NCBI RefSeq assembly: GCF_009755275.1 | Contig: NZ_WQLA01000004.1 | Span: 372,001-436,000 of the forward strand | DNA: 64,000 bases | Source of the DNA: Mucilaginibacter aquatilis | Lineage (GTDB): Bacteria > Bacteroidota > Bacteroidia > Sphingobacteriales > Sphingobacteriaceae | Reading direction: 5' to 3' | In this document: positions 18,186-25,838 of the stretch, piece after piece | Position numbering within the stretch: the first letter of the stretch is position 1 | How the letters are laid out: the number at the start of each line of letters is the position of its first letter | Made by a program: the position numbers and the translations under genes | The notes under the pieces: model-generated | Seen by the model: the letters and a program-made list of their open reading frames with translations, nothing else | Told to the model about the DNA's origin: nothing | The model's database searches: none

Positions 18186-19751
18186 ATGAAACGACTGATT
18201 ACTATCACCATCCTTTTGCTTGCCGCCACCGTGTTTGTAACAGTTAAGTATTTTGATAATTTAAAAATGTCCGGCAATCATTCTGCTGATGTTATCAGTT
18301 CCATACCCTCCTCTGCTGCGGTTGTGTTCGAATTTAATAACGATGCAAGCTTTTACGATATCTATAAAAACAGCCCGCTATTTGCCTCTTTGTTAGGCAG
18401 TGATAGAATGGACGAACTCCATATGCTACGAAAAGGTTTATTGAATAATGCATCTGCTCAGTCTTTATTCAATGCACAGGATATTTTCCTGTCCCTTCAT
18501 CCACAGGGTATTGATAGCATTGAATACCTTTTTACCACGGCTTCATCCGGTGCTTTTAGCAATGAAGCGATTACACAAATGAAACTCAAGCCTACAACGC
18601 TGGGAAGTAAGAAGGCTTATGTGTTTCAGCCAGACTCGGTTAACAGAGAGTTCTACATTGTTGAAAGACAACACAATGTTTGGTCAGGAAGCTTTTCAAA
18701 AACTCTTTTGCAGGAAAGTATTGATATCAAAAAGTCATTACCGGCTAATTTTGACCTTATCTCTGATCAGCAGCATTCGACATCATTGGGCAATTTATAC
18801 GTCAATTATCAGCAATGTGGTTTGCTTTTAAACAACCTTTATAAAAGTGAAGACTCCGACTTGTGGAAAGGTTTGTTTAAGCTGCCTGCAAATACATCCT
18901 TAAGCTTAAACTACAAAAGCGATGCACTGCTCTTTAACGGTTTCACTACCTTCAAAGGCAATTCACCCGTAAGCTACATGGATATATTTAGAAACATGGT
19001 TCCGATAGAGCTTACGTTACAAAACATATTCCCGGTAACAACAGCTTACAGCAATGTTTACGGCATAAGTGATTTGGCAGCATTCAAGGAATTGCTTAAT
19101 AGCTGGCAACAAAAGGCTCACTTGGTTAAGGATAAAAAAGCGCTTTTTAACAAAATAAAAACAGAAAGCGGAGTACAATTTGACAGTGAGTTTAACAAAT
19201 TGCTTGATAATGAATTTGCGCTGGTTACCACACGTTTTCAGGAACGAATTGCCATCATTAAGGTAAAAAATGGCGCGGCACTACGTCCGTTTTGCAATAA
19301 TATAAGCGCCATGCTAACAGAAGATATTGGCCAGTTTAACTTTAATCAGGTACCCATGTATTTGTTAGGCGATGTACTTTCAGGCTTTAGAAAGCCGTAC
19401 TTTACGATAGTTGATAACTATTTGGTTTTGGGAAATTCGCAACGTGAAGTAAGCAATTTTCGCGAAAATTATTTTGGTAATCTTTTCCTGAGCAAGCAGT
19501 CAGATTTTAGAGAATTTTCGAACTTATTGGCCCAGCGTTGCAACGTTAGTTACTTTATAAATTTTAAGAATGCAGGTTACGCTTTTAAACGCGCGTTAAA
19601 GCGTGAGTATGCAGACGCCTATAATGCCGAGCCAGGATTTAAAAACTACTACGCAGCTGCCTACCAATTATCAGCATCTGATAAACAATTTTATACCAAC
19701 CTGTGTCTTAAGATTAATACGCCTGATTCGCTGAACACAAACGGTAACTAA
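18186..19751 (+). CDS. Hypothetical protein with N-terminal membrane anchor (DUF3352-like)
   Basis: A 521-residue protein of unclear function, starting at the ATG at 18186 that opens a basic-hydrophobic anchor (MKRLITITILLLAATVFVTV); the frame upstream begins only at TTG. After the anchor it reads as a soluble, extracytoplasmic domain. I see weak resemblance to DUF3352-type proteins of Bacteroidetes, not certain. TACATTTG at 18163-18170 fits the -7 promoter motif with a less ideal TTG 16 bases upstream. The next gene follows after 83 bases in the same direction, and the two may work together in the envelope. Confidence 0.6.
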   Translation: MKRLITITILLLAATVFVTVKYFDNLKMSGNHSADVISSIPSSAAVVFEFNNDASFYDIYKNSPLFASLLGSDRMDELHMLRKGLLNNASAQSLFNAQDIFLSLHPQGIDSIEYLFTTASSGAFSNEAITQMKLKPTTLGSKKAYVFQPDSVNREFYIVERQHNVWSGSFSKTLLQESIDIKKSLPANFDLISDQQHSTSLGNLYVNYQQCGLLLNNLYKSEDSDLWKGLFKLPANTSLSLNYKSDALLFNGFTTFKGNSPVSYMDIFRNMVPIELTLQNIFPVTTAYSNVYGISDLAAFKELLNSWQQKAHLVKDKKALFNKIKTESGVQFDSEFNKLLDNEFALVTTRFQERIAIIKVKNGAALRPFCNNISAMLTEDIGQFNFNQVPMYLLGDVLSGFRKPYFTIVDNYLVLGNSQREVSNFRENYFGNLFLSKQSDFREFSNLLAQRCNVSYFINFKNAGYAFKRALKREYADAYNAEPGFKNYYAAAYQLSASDKQFYTNLCLKINTPDSLNTNGN

Positions 19752-19834
19752 TTTTTTACAATTAGTCATCTGGCTTGAAATAATATCAGGAGGATTACGT
19801 ATTATTGATTACTAACTATTGATAATCCTTTTTG

Positions 19835-21253
19835 ATGAAGAAATTTTTTGCAGGAGTACTGATGCTGCTTATCAGTGTTTCGTGTTATGCACAGCGCTTT
19901 GCGCATTACAACACAGGTACTCTTTATGATTCTTTTGAAAATCCTTCACAGGCAGCCTTTATACCTGACTCAAGCAGGCAGTTTGCATTTAATCTACTAC
20001 CAAATTTTAACGCTAATCTGTATTTAAAAGGCAATGCTCAATACACCTTAAAGTCGAGGCTTTTTTTAGGAAAATATGACAACAGTGCCTTCACTGTTGG
20101 TGAGGGTAAATTTAATGATGTAACAGCAAACGTAAATGCATATATAGGTATGCTGCGCATGTTTACCAGCATGAGCGGAAAGACCGAAGTTGGCTTGTCA
20201 TACCAAATAAAAGGAAATGGCCGCGGGCATGTTACAGACGAAACCATTGCCCTTTTTAATGGCATAGATAAATTCAACACTAACCAGCCCTATTTTGACT
20301 TGTTTAATAACCGCGCTTTTTATGAGGCATTTCACCAGTTCAGCATAAATTACAGGGAAAAGGTTACGCATAACTTTGCCGTAGGCGCTAAGCTCAGCTT
20401 GCTGTCGGGCATTGGCTACAACAACTTGAATGTTACTGAATCTGAACTCAACCGTAATCCGGCTGATCAAAATGCTGCCACCTTACGATTAAGGGGAACC
20501 TTTCAAAGTACTTATGTATTGGGGCAGTTTCCAAGGCGCGATCTGTTGCCGTTTTTCAGAAGCCCGGGCGCTGCCATTAGTCTTGGCGCAACCTATGCCC
20601 CCAAAGGATATATCATACAAGCTAACGTTAAAGATTTGGGTGCTATACGTTGGCGCGGAGGTGCTACTACTTATCGCTTTAACCAAACGCGTACTATTAG
20701 GACAACCACGCCCGCACAAACGGAGCTGGATGTTGAAGATGCTATAACCGGCATATTTGAAAGCAACCCGCGTAGAGGTTCGTTCACCAAAGCAATTGTT
20801 GGCCGGGCAGATCTTTCAGTAGGAAAAAAATTCATGTTGAATGAAAGCATCAATTATTTTCCAACCGCAGTTATTTCAAAGCTTATTAATGGAAGTGGTA
20901 CAGCTGCGGCGCTGGTAAACCAGGTAAACTTCAGTAATTTCAGTACCTCACTTAGCGGTATTTATAACGAAGACAAACTGTTTGATTTAGGCTTACAATT
21001 AATGTACAAAACACCCAATATGGACATCTTTATTGGCAGCGAACAGTTAACACGCAGCTTTAACTTATATAGTGCCAGCAGAGAGAATGAAAGTGCAGTA
21101 ACCAACCCTATGTCGCACTCGGGTGCTAACATATACTTTGGCTTCTCATTTAAATTTGGAAAGCTTTTAGAAAGGTGGAAAAACGACAGCTACTATTATG
21201 ACGGCTCAGAACAAGGCCCTTTAGGCTGTACCTGGAAACGCTGGAATAACTAG
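19835..21253 (+). CDS. DUF5723-family outer-membrane/envelope protein
   Basis: A 472-residue exported protein with signal peptide MKKFFAGVLMLLISVSCYAQ; the start is the ATG at 19835, not the TTG before it. The sequence has the alternating, glycine- and aromatic-rich pattern of a beta-barrel (for example GMLRMFTSMSGKTEVGLSYQ, ISLGATYAPKGYIIQANV, ANIYFGFSFKFGKL), like the DUF5723 family common in Bacteroidetes. The gene follows the anchored hypothetical protein and may be co-transcribed. The C-terminus does not end in Phe, somewhat unusual for a barrel. No function assigned. Confidence 0.65.
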   Translation: MKKFFAGVLMLLISVSCYAQRFAHYNTGTLYDSFENPSQAAFIPDSSRQFAFNLLPNFNANLYLKGNAQYTLKSRLFLGKYDNSAFTVGEGKFNDVTANVNAYIGMLRMFTSMSGKTEVGLSYQIKGNGRGHVTDETIALFNGIDKFNTNQPYFDLFNNRAFYEAFHQFSINYREKVTHNFAVGAKLSLLSGIGYNNLNVTESELNRNPADQNAATLRLRGTFQSTYVLGQFPRRDLLPFFRSPGAAISLGATYAPKGYIIQANVKDLGAIRWRGGATTYRFNQTRTIRTTTPAQTELDVEDAITGIFESNPRRGSFTKAIVGRADLSVGKKFMLNESINYFPTAVISKLINGSGTAAALVNQVNFSNFSTSLSGIYNEDKLFDLGLQLMYKTPNMDIFIGSEQLTRSFNLYSASRENESAVTNPMSHSGANIYFGFSFKFGKLLERWKNDSYYYDGSEQGPLGCTWKRWNN

Positions 21254-21262
21254 TATAAAGTG

Positions 21263-21943
21263 CTAAGCCTTTTTACCGGCAATAAAATCTTTTAAATAAA
21301 ACGGCTCAAAATAAGCCACATCCTCAAATTTTTGAGAGCTGAAAGCTTCAAATGCTCCTTTGCTTAAGTGCTTTGCCGAATTTATAAAATCAGTTTCGAA
21401 ACGGGCGTTGCTCCACTTACCCAAAACCTCCTGACATTTAGCGGCACCATCACCGAAAAACAAAACCTTTTGCTGCTCAAGTACTGATGCAAAGCTATGC
21501 TCATCTATAATTTCGGCAGTTGTTGGCTGCAACCGGTTACCCTTTCCATCGAATAAAGCTGTGTACACTTCCATGCGCCTGGCGTCAATCATAGGGCATA
21601 GTAGCAAATCTTCATCATTAATTGAATTAGCCATACCGTTTGCCATGGCTTGTAATGTTTCTACTGCTATAAGCGGTTTGTCTAATGCGTAACATAGTCC
21701 TTTGGCCGTTGATACACCAATACGTAAACCGGTGTACGACCCTGGGCCACTACTAACTGCCACAGCATCAATATCAACATATTGCATTTTAAGCGAGGCA
21801 AAAACTTCTTCAATAAAAACAGTGATTACTTCAGCATGTATGTTCCGCTGATTTAATTCTTTAACGGCCAGAATTTCATTTTGCGATGCAATAGCAACAG
21901 AGCAAGCCGTAGTAGCTGTTTCTATTTGAAGTATTAAACTCAT
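21263..21943 (-). CDS. tsaB: tRNA threonylcarbamoyladenosine biosynthesis protein TsaB
   Basis: Actin-like ASKHA-fold protein of 226 residues that acts with TsaD and TsaE to form t6A37 in ANN-decoding tRNAs. The N-terminus MSLILQIETATTACSVAI and the VSSGPGSYTGLRIGVSTAKGL motif (about 65-85) are diagnostic. It follows yidD by ten bases on the minus strand, so the order rpmH-rnpA-yidD-tsaB looks like one transcript. The partner enzyme TsaC/Sua5 is also in this window (28399). Confidence 0.95.
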   Translation of the reverse strand: MSLILQIETATTACSVAIASQNEILAVKELNQRNIHAEVITVFIEEVFASLKMQYVDIDAVAVSSGPGSYTGLRIGVSTAKGLCYALDKPLIAVETLQAMANGMANSINDEDLLLCPMIDARRMEVYTALFDGKGNRLQPTTAEIIDEHSFASVLEQQKVLFFGDGAAKCQEVLGKWSNARFETDFINSAKHLSKGAFEAFSSQKFEDVAYFEPFYLKDFIAGKKA

Positions 21944-21952
21944 GAGTATTTA

Positions 21953-22195
21953 TTAAGGTACCGGATCATGCCCATGCCCGCCCCACGGGTTACAGCGGCC
22001 AATACGTTTCAAAGTTAACCATCCGCCCTTAAACGGACCATATTTTTTTATTGCCTCTACACCGTATTGCGAGCAGGTTGGTGTGTAACGGCATGCTGAT
22101 GGTAGTATTGGAGAAATAATATACTGGTACACTTTTATAAGTGCTATGAAAACAGCACCTACACACCGTTTTATAAAGTTAAACAGCTGCAACAT
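21953..22195 (-). CDS. yidD: Membrane protein insertion efficiency factor YidD
   Basis: An 80-residue small membrane-associated protein aiding YidC-dependent insertion. The family core is plain: amphipathic N-terminal helix, [20 protein letters not shown] with the conserved cysteines, and [18 protein letters not shown] at the C-terminus. Its start overlaps the 3' end of rnpA by 17 bases, the classic rpmH-rnpA-yidD arrangement. Confidence 0.96.
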   Translation of the reverse strand: MLQLFNFIKRCVGAVFIALIKVYQYIISPILPSACRYTPTCSQYGVEAIKKYGPFKGGWLTLKRIGRCNPWGGHGHDPVP

Positions 22196-22571
22196 CTGCT
22201 TGCTGGCAAAGTTGTACCATAAGTTTTACCATACGCTTATCCATAAAAGCAAAGTCGTTAATCTCTTTACCTATGTAATTTATAGAAAGCAGTATTTGTT
22301 TGTTGTTTTGCAGCAAAGGCCCGTATAGTAACGCATCTTTATGCAACCGGTAAGCTTCGCGGGTACGGCGTTTAATCAGGTTACGATCAACAGCCCTGCG
22401 GTAACGTTTTTTTGCCACGGCAAAAACAACCTGCACTGGATGAGTTTGAGGCTGAGGCGCAGATATCCACGATACACGAAAAGGGTAACACAAAAAGGAA
22501 GACCCGCCATGAAAAAGCTTATCTAAAAGCCTTTTATTACATAGCCGCTCTTCCTTTTTAAAAGTATACAT
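22179..22571 (-). CDS. rnpA: Ribonuclease P protein component
   Basis: Protein subunit of RNase P, 130 residues, which binds the catalytic RNA to mature tRNA 5' ends. The RNR motif is visible as [13 protein letters not shown] (about 73-85) after [14 protein letters not shown], and the N-terminal [17 protein letters not shown] helix is typical. It lies 76 bases downstream of rpmH and overlaps yidD; no terminator is evident between rpmH and rnpA. Confidence 0.96.
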   Translation of the reverse strand: MYTFKKEERLCNKRLLDKLFHGGSSFLCYPFRVSWISAPQPQTHPVQVVFAVAKKRYRRAVDRNLIKRRTREAYRLHKDALLYGPLLQNNKQILLSINYIGKEINDFAFMDKRMVKLMVQLCQQADVAAV

Positions 22572-22647
22572 ATTGCTTAAATGGTTAACCGAAAAATATT
22601 AATTCACTACGGCACCACTCCCGGTATTACAGGGCAAGCAACCTGTA

Positions 22648-22806
22648 TTATGCTTTATGACGACGCTCGTCAGAAACTGATAATCTTTTTCTTCCTTTAG
22701 CTCTTCTTGCAGCTAATACTCTTCTGCCGTTAGCAGTTGCCATGCGCTCACGGAAACCGTGTTTGTTTCTTCTTTTACGTTGAGACGGCTGAAACGTTCT
22801 TTTCAT
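22648..22806 (-). CDS. rpmH: 50S ribosomal protein L34
   Basis: A 52-residue, very basic ribosomal protein. The minus-strand frame reads [20 protein letters not shown] and ends DERRHKA, the canonical L34 sequence. It is too short for ordinary ORF listing but unmistakable. It leads the rnpA-yidD-tsaB unit. A perfect Bacteroidetes promoter lies 53 bases upstream (22859-22889). Unlike many bacteria, dnaA is not adjacent here. Confidence 0.98.
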   Translation of the reverse strand: MKRTFQPSQRKRRNKHGFRERMATANGRRVLAARRAKGRKRLSVSDERRHKA

Positions 22807-22858
22807 GATTGTTATATTCTTTGTATTTCGTTATTCTATAAACTAAAAAACGGGAGTG

Positions 22859-22889
22859 CAAATTTAGGCTTTTTATTTAAGTTTTCAAA
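22859..22889 (-). promoter_or_regulatory. rpmH promoter (Bacteroidetes -33/-7 type)
   Basis: On the minus strand TTTG (22886-22889), exactly 19 bases, then TAAATTTG (22859-22866): an exact match to the TTTG-N19-TAnnTTTG form. Predicted transcript start is a few bases later, leaving a leader of around 45-50 nt before rpmH. Confidence 0.85.
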
Positions 22890-22940
22890 TATAATTATTA
22901 GTATTTACGTTTGTACATAGTAACATGTAAAGCTCAACCT

Positions 22941-23807
22941 ATGAAAATTGCTTCCCTTCTGTTGTTTTACTTACTTCCGTTTATAGCAGTGGCGCAAGTT
23001 AATTATAAAATATATAACACCAATACGCAAAAAACGGCAACACTAGACGAGGTTGTTGCCGAAATGGACAAGGCTGATGTTTTATTTTATGGTGAGGAAC
23101 ACAATGACTCACTGGGCCATACCATTGAATTGGCGATATTCGACATGCTGGTTAAGAAATACCCACAAAATGCTGTACTATCATTAGAGATGTTTGAAAC
23201 CGACACCCAGCCGATTTTAAACGAATACCTCAACAACCTCATAAGAGAAAAGAATTTGCTTAGTGATGCCAGGGCATGGAGTAATTATAAAGATTACCGG
23301 CCATTGGTTGAACTGGCTAAACAAAATCATTTGCCCGTTATTGCAGCAAACGCTCCATCCAGGTATACTAACAGAGTTACGCGTTTAGGCTTGAGTAGTC
23401 TTCAGGAATTAGATAGTAAAGCAAAGGGATGGCTCCCTCCCCTGCCTATCGACACGTCAACTGGTGCATATTACAATAAATTTGTAAAAACCATGGGCGG
23501 ACATGCCAATATGGGCGGTATGAAAATATATCAATCGCAAAACCTTTGGGATGCAACTATGGCCTGGAGCATAGCCAAGCACTTGAAAGCAAATCCACGC
23601 AGCAAAATTATGCATGTCAATGGCGGCTTTCACAGTGAAGATCAATTGGGCGCCATTGAACAATTAAAAAAGTACGCACCAAAAGCACGCGTCATAAATA
23701 TTGCTGCCTATGCTGTAGCCGATTACAATAGAATTAACTGGAACAGCTACAGTAAAAGCAACAACTATATAATTTTAACCAACGGAAATTTGCCTAAAAG
23801 CTTTTAA
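22941..23807 (+). CDS. ChaN-family (haem-binding uptake, Tiki-like) protein
   Basis: A 288-residue exported protein with signal peptide MKIASLLLFYLLPFIAVAQ, started at the ATG at 22941; the in-frame extension begins at TTG and would bury the signal. The ChaN/PF04187 fold shows DVLFYGEEHNDSLGHTIEL (about 46-64) with the conserved E-H pair, the LSLEMFETD segment, the N-AP-RYTNRV stretch and the MHVNGGFHSE motif. Family members bind haem or iron-linked ligands in the envelope. TACGTTTG at 22906-22913 is a plausible -7 element. Function in this organism is inferred from the family only. Confidence 0.88.
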   Translation: MKIASLLLFYLLPFIAVAQVNYKIYNTNTQKTATLDEVVAEMDKADVLFYGEEHNDSLGHTIELAIFDMLVKKYPQNAVLSLEMFETDTQPILNEYLNNLIREKNLLSDARAWSNYKDYRPLVELAKQNHLPVIAANAPSRYTNRVTRLGLSSLQELDSKAKGWLPPLPIDTSTGAYYNKFVKTMGGHANMGGMKIYQSQNLWDATMAWSIAKHLKANPRSKIMHVNGGFHSEDQLGAIEQLKKYAPKARVINIAAYAVADYNRINWNSYSKSNNYIILTNGNLPKSF

Positions 23808-24193
23808 ACCTTACGGGCAAGCAAATCACGAATCTCCGTAAGTAATACTTCTTCTTTGGTAGGTGCCGGCGCAACGGTTGGCGCTGCCGCTTCTTTCTTT
23901 TTAAACTGATTAATAGCCTTTATAAATAAAAAGAGTGCAAAAGCTACTATTATAAATGATATTATTTGCGACAAGAAGTTACCATATTTTATTGCTGTAC
24001 CCGGTATTACCAGCTGGCTAAGGTTTGATAAATTGGCTGCCTTAAGTGCCGGTGTAAGTATAGCGGGAGTAATGATATCCTCAACCAGTGAGCTTACAAT
24101 TTTACCAAATGCGCCACCTATAACAACGGCAACGGCCAAATCTAACACATTGCCCTTTACGGCAAACTCCTTAAATTCTTTAATAAATGACAT
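23804..24193 (-). CDS. mscL: Large-conductance mechanosensitive channel
   Basis: Pentameric emergency release channel of the inner membrane, 129 residues. The N-terminal helix and TM1 (FKEFAVKGNVLDLAVAVVIG), the pore-lining GGAFGKIVSSLVEDII segment, TM2 around 70-95 and the charged C-terminal helix with TKEEVLLTEIRDLL are all present. It converges on the ChaN-like gene with a four-base stop overlap. Together with the MscS homologue at 63 it gives the window two tension-gated channels. Confidence 0.97.
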   Translation of the reverse strand: MSFIKEFKEFAVKGNVLDLAVAVVIGGAFGKIVSSLVEDIITPAILTPALKAANLSNLSQLVIPGTAIKYGNFLSQIISFIIVAFALFLFIKAINQFKKKEAAAPTVAPAPTKEEVLLTEIRDLLARKV

Positions 24194-24310
24194 AGCGGAA
24201 AATATTGGTTTACATAGCTAATTTACGAGTAATGCATTCACATCAAAATTTTTTATTGTTTAAAACAAAAGCGGCCAATTAGCATTAACCAATAATCATC
24301 AACTTTACTT

Positions 24311-24341
24311 TTTGTTTAATAGCGCCTTTGATGTATTTTTG
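24311..24341 (+). promoter_or_regulatory. rpoN promoter (Bacteroidetes -33/-7 type)
   Basis: TTTG at 24311-24314, 19 bases, then TATTTTTG at 24334-24341: an exact consensus match. It ends 15 bases before the rpoN ATG at 24357, so the mRNA leader would be very short (about 5-12 nt). Confidence 0.85.
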
Positions 24342-24356
24342 GCGCTGCCTATATAT

Positions 24357-25832
24357 ATGTTAAAACAGAATCTTCAACAAAAACTTTTACAAAAGCTCTC
24401 GCCTCAGCAAATTCAATTTATCAAGCTGCTGCAGGTTCCTACCGTGTCATTAGACACTCGTATTAAAGAAGAACTTGAAGAAAACCCTGCGCTTGAAGAC
24501 CTGAGTTTAACCAATATGAACGAGCCGGAGGAGCAATACCCCGATCGTGATCCCGACGATGATGATTACTCTTCTAATGATGATAATTCAGAATATGATG
24601 AGTTCAATATAGATGATTATCTTCAGGATGATAGTGTAAATGATTATGGCTCGCGTTATGACCAAAACGGTGATGATGAGGAAGACCGTAAGGAAATGCC
24701 TATAGCAATCCAAAGCTCGTTTTTTGAAAACCTGCAGGCACAGCTAGATCTTGTGCCTTTGGATGATAAAGACTTTCGTATTGGTCAACAAATAATAGGC
24801 AGTTTGGATGATGATGGCTACCTGCGTCGCCCTATAATGTCACTAACTGATGATTTGGCATTTTCACAAAATGTGATGGCAGAAGACGAAGAGGTAGAGG
24901 AAATGTTGAAACTCATCCAAACCTTCGACCCTCCGGGTGTTGGTGCCCGCACTTTACAAGAGTGTTTACTTATACAGCTTCGACGTAAAGATGCTAACGA
25001 CCCGATTGTAAAAAAGGCAATTTTGGTGGTTGAGAACTATTTGGAAGAGTTTACCCGTAAACATTATGATAAGCTTGAGAAATCATTAAACATGAATTCA
25101 ATTGAGCTGCGTGGCGTGGTTAACGAAATTTTAAAGCTTAATCCTAAACCGGGCGATACCAACGAGGTTAACACCAAGCAACACCAGGTAATTCCTGATT
25201 TTCATATTACCAATAACGACGGAACACTTATACTAACCCTTAATGCAAAAAATGCACCTGAGTTGCGGGTTAGCCGCTCATACCAGGAAATGTTTGAGCA
25301 TTATGATAAAGCTTCACAACGCGATAAAAAGTTGAAAGAGGCGGTACAGTTTGTTAAGCAAAAGCTTGACTCGGCCAAGTGGTTTATTGATGCTATTAAG
25401 CAACGCCAGCAAACGTTGCTTAAAACCATGAATGCCATAATGCAATATCAGTACGAGTTCTTTTTATCTGGTGACGAGCGTAACCTTCGCCCAATGATTC
25501 TTAAAGATATCGCTGACCGTATTGGCATGGATATATCTACTGTATCAAGGGTTGCCAACTCTAAGTATGTTCAAACTGAGCATGGAACGTTTCTTTTAAA
25601 ATCCTTCTTTTCTGAAGCTATACAAACCGAAAGCGGTGAGGAGGTTTCAAACAAAGAGGTTAAGAAGATTTTGGAAGAATGCATTGGTGGTGAAGACAAA
25701 AGACATCCGCTTGCTGATGAAAAGCTTACCGAAATATTGAAAGAACGGGGCTACAATATAGCACGCCGTACCGTAGCTAAATACCGCGAGCAAATGAATA
25801 TTCCGGTTGCCAGGCTTCGTAAAGAGCTCTAA
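24357..25832 (+). CDS. rpoN: RNA polymerase sigma-54 factor
   Basis: Alternative sigma factor recognising -24/-12 promoters and requiring AAA+ activators. I start at the ATG at 24357 (491 residues) because region I begins MLKQNLQQKLLQKLSPQQIQ there and the promoter overlaps the upstream TTG extension. Region I is followed by an acidic stretch (about 52-110, many Asp/Glu), then the core-binding and DNA-binding domains, and the RpoN box (ARRTVAKYRE) near the C-terminus, followed by VARLRKEL. All domains are intact. It converges with the PAS sensor gene, six bases apart. Confidence 0.97.
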   Translation: MLKQNLQQKLLQKLSPQQIQFIKLLQVPTVSLDTRIKEELEENPALEDLSLTNMNEPEEQYPDRDPDDDDYSSNDDNSEYDEFNIDDYLQDDSVNDYGSRYDQNGDDEEDRKEMPIAIQSSFFENLQAQLDLVPLDDKDFRIGQQIIGSLDDDGYLRRPIMSLTDDLAFSQNVMAEDEEVEEMLKLIQTFDPPGVGARTLQECLLIQLRRKDANDPIVKKAILVVENYLEEFTRKHYDKLEKSLNMNSIELRGVVNEILKLNPKPGDTNEVNTKQHQVIPDFHITNNDGTLILTLNAKNAPELRVSRSYQEMFEHYDKASQRDKKLKEAVQFVKQKLDSAKWFIDAIKQRQQTLLKTMNAIMQYQYEFFLSGDERNLRPMILKDIADRIGMDISTVSRVANSKYVQTEHGTFLLKSFFSEAIQTESGEEVSNKEVKKILEECIGGEDKRHPLADEKLTEILKERGYNIARRTVAKYREQMNIPVARLRKEL

Positions 25833-25838
25833 GATTAG

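Noticed and set aside
24312..24356. TTG-started extension of rpoN
   Set aside because: It overlaps the promoter and region I begins at the ATG at 24357.
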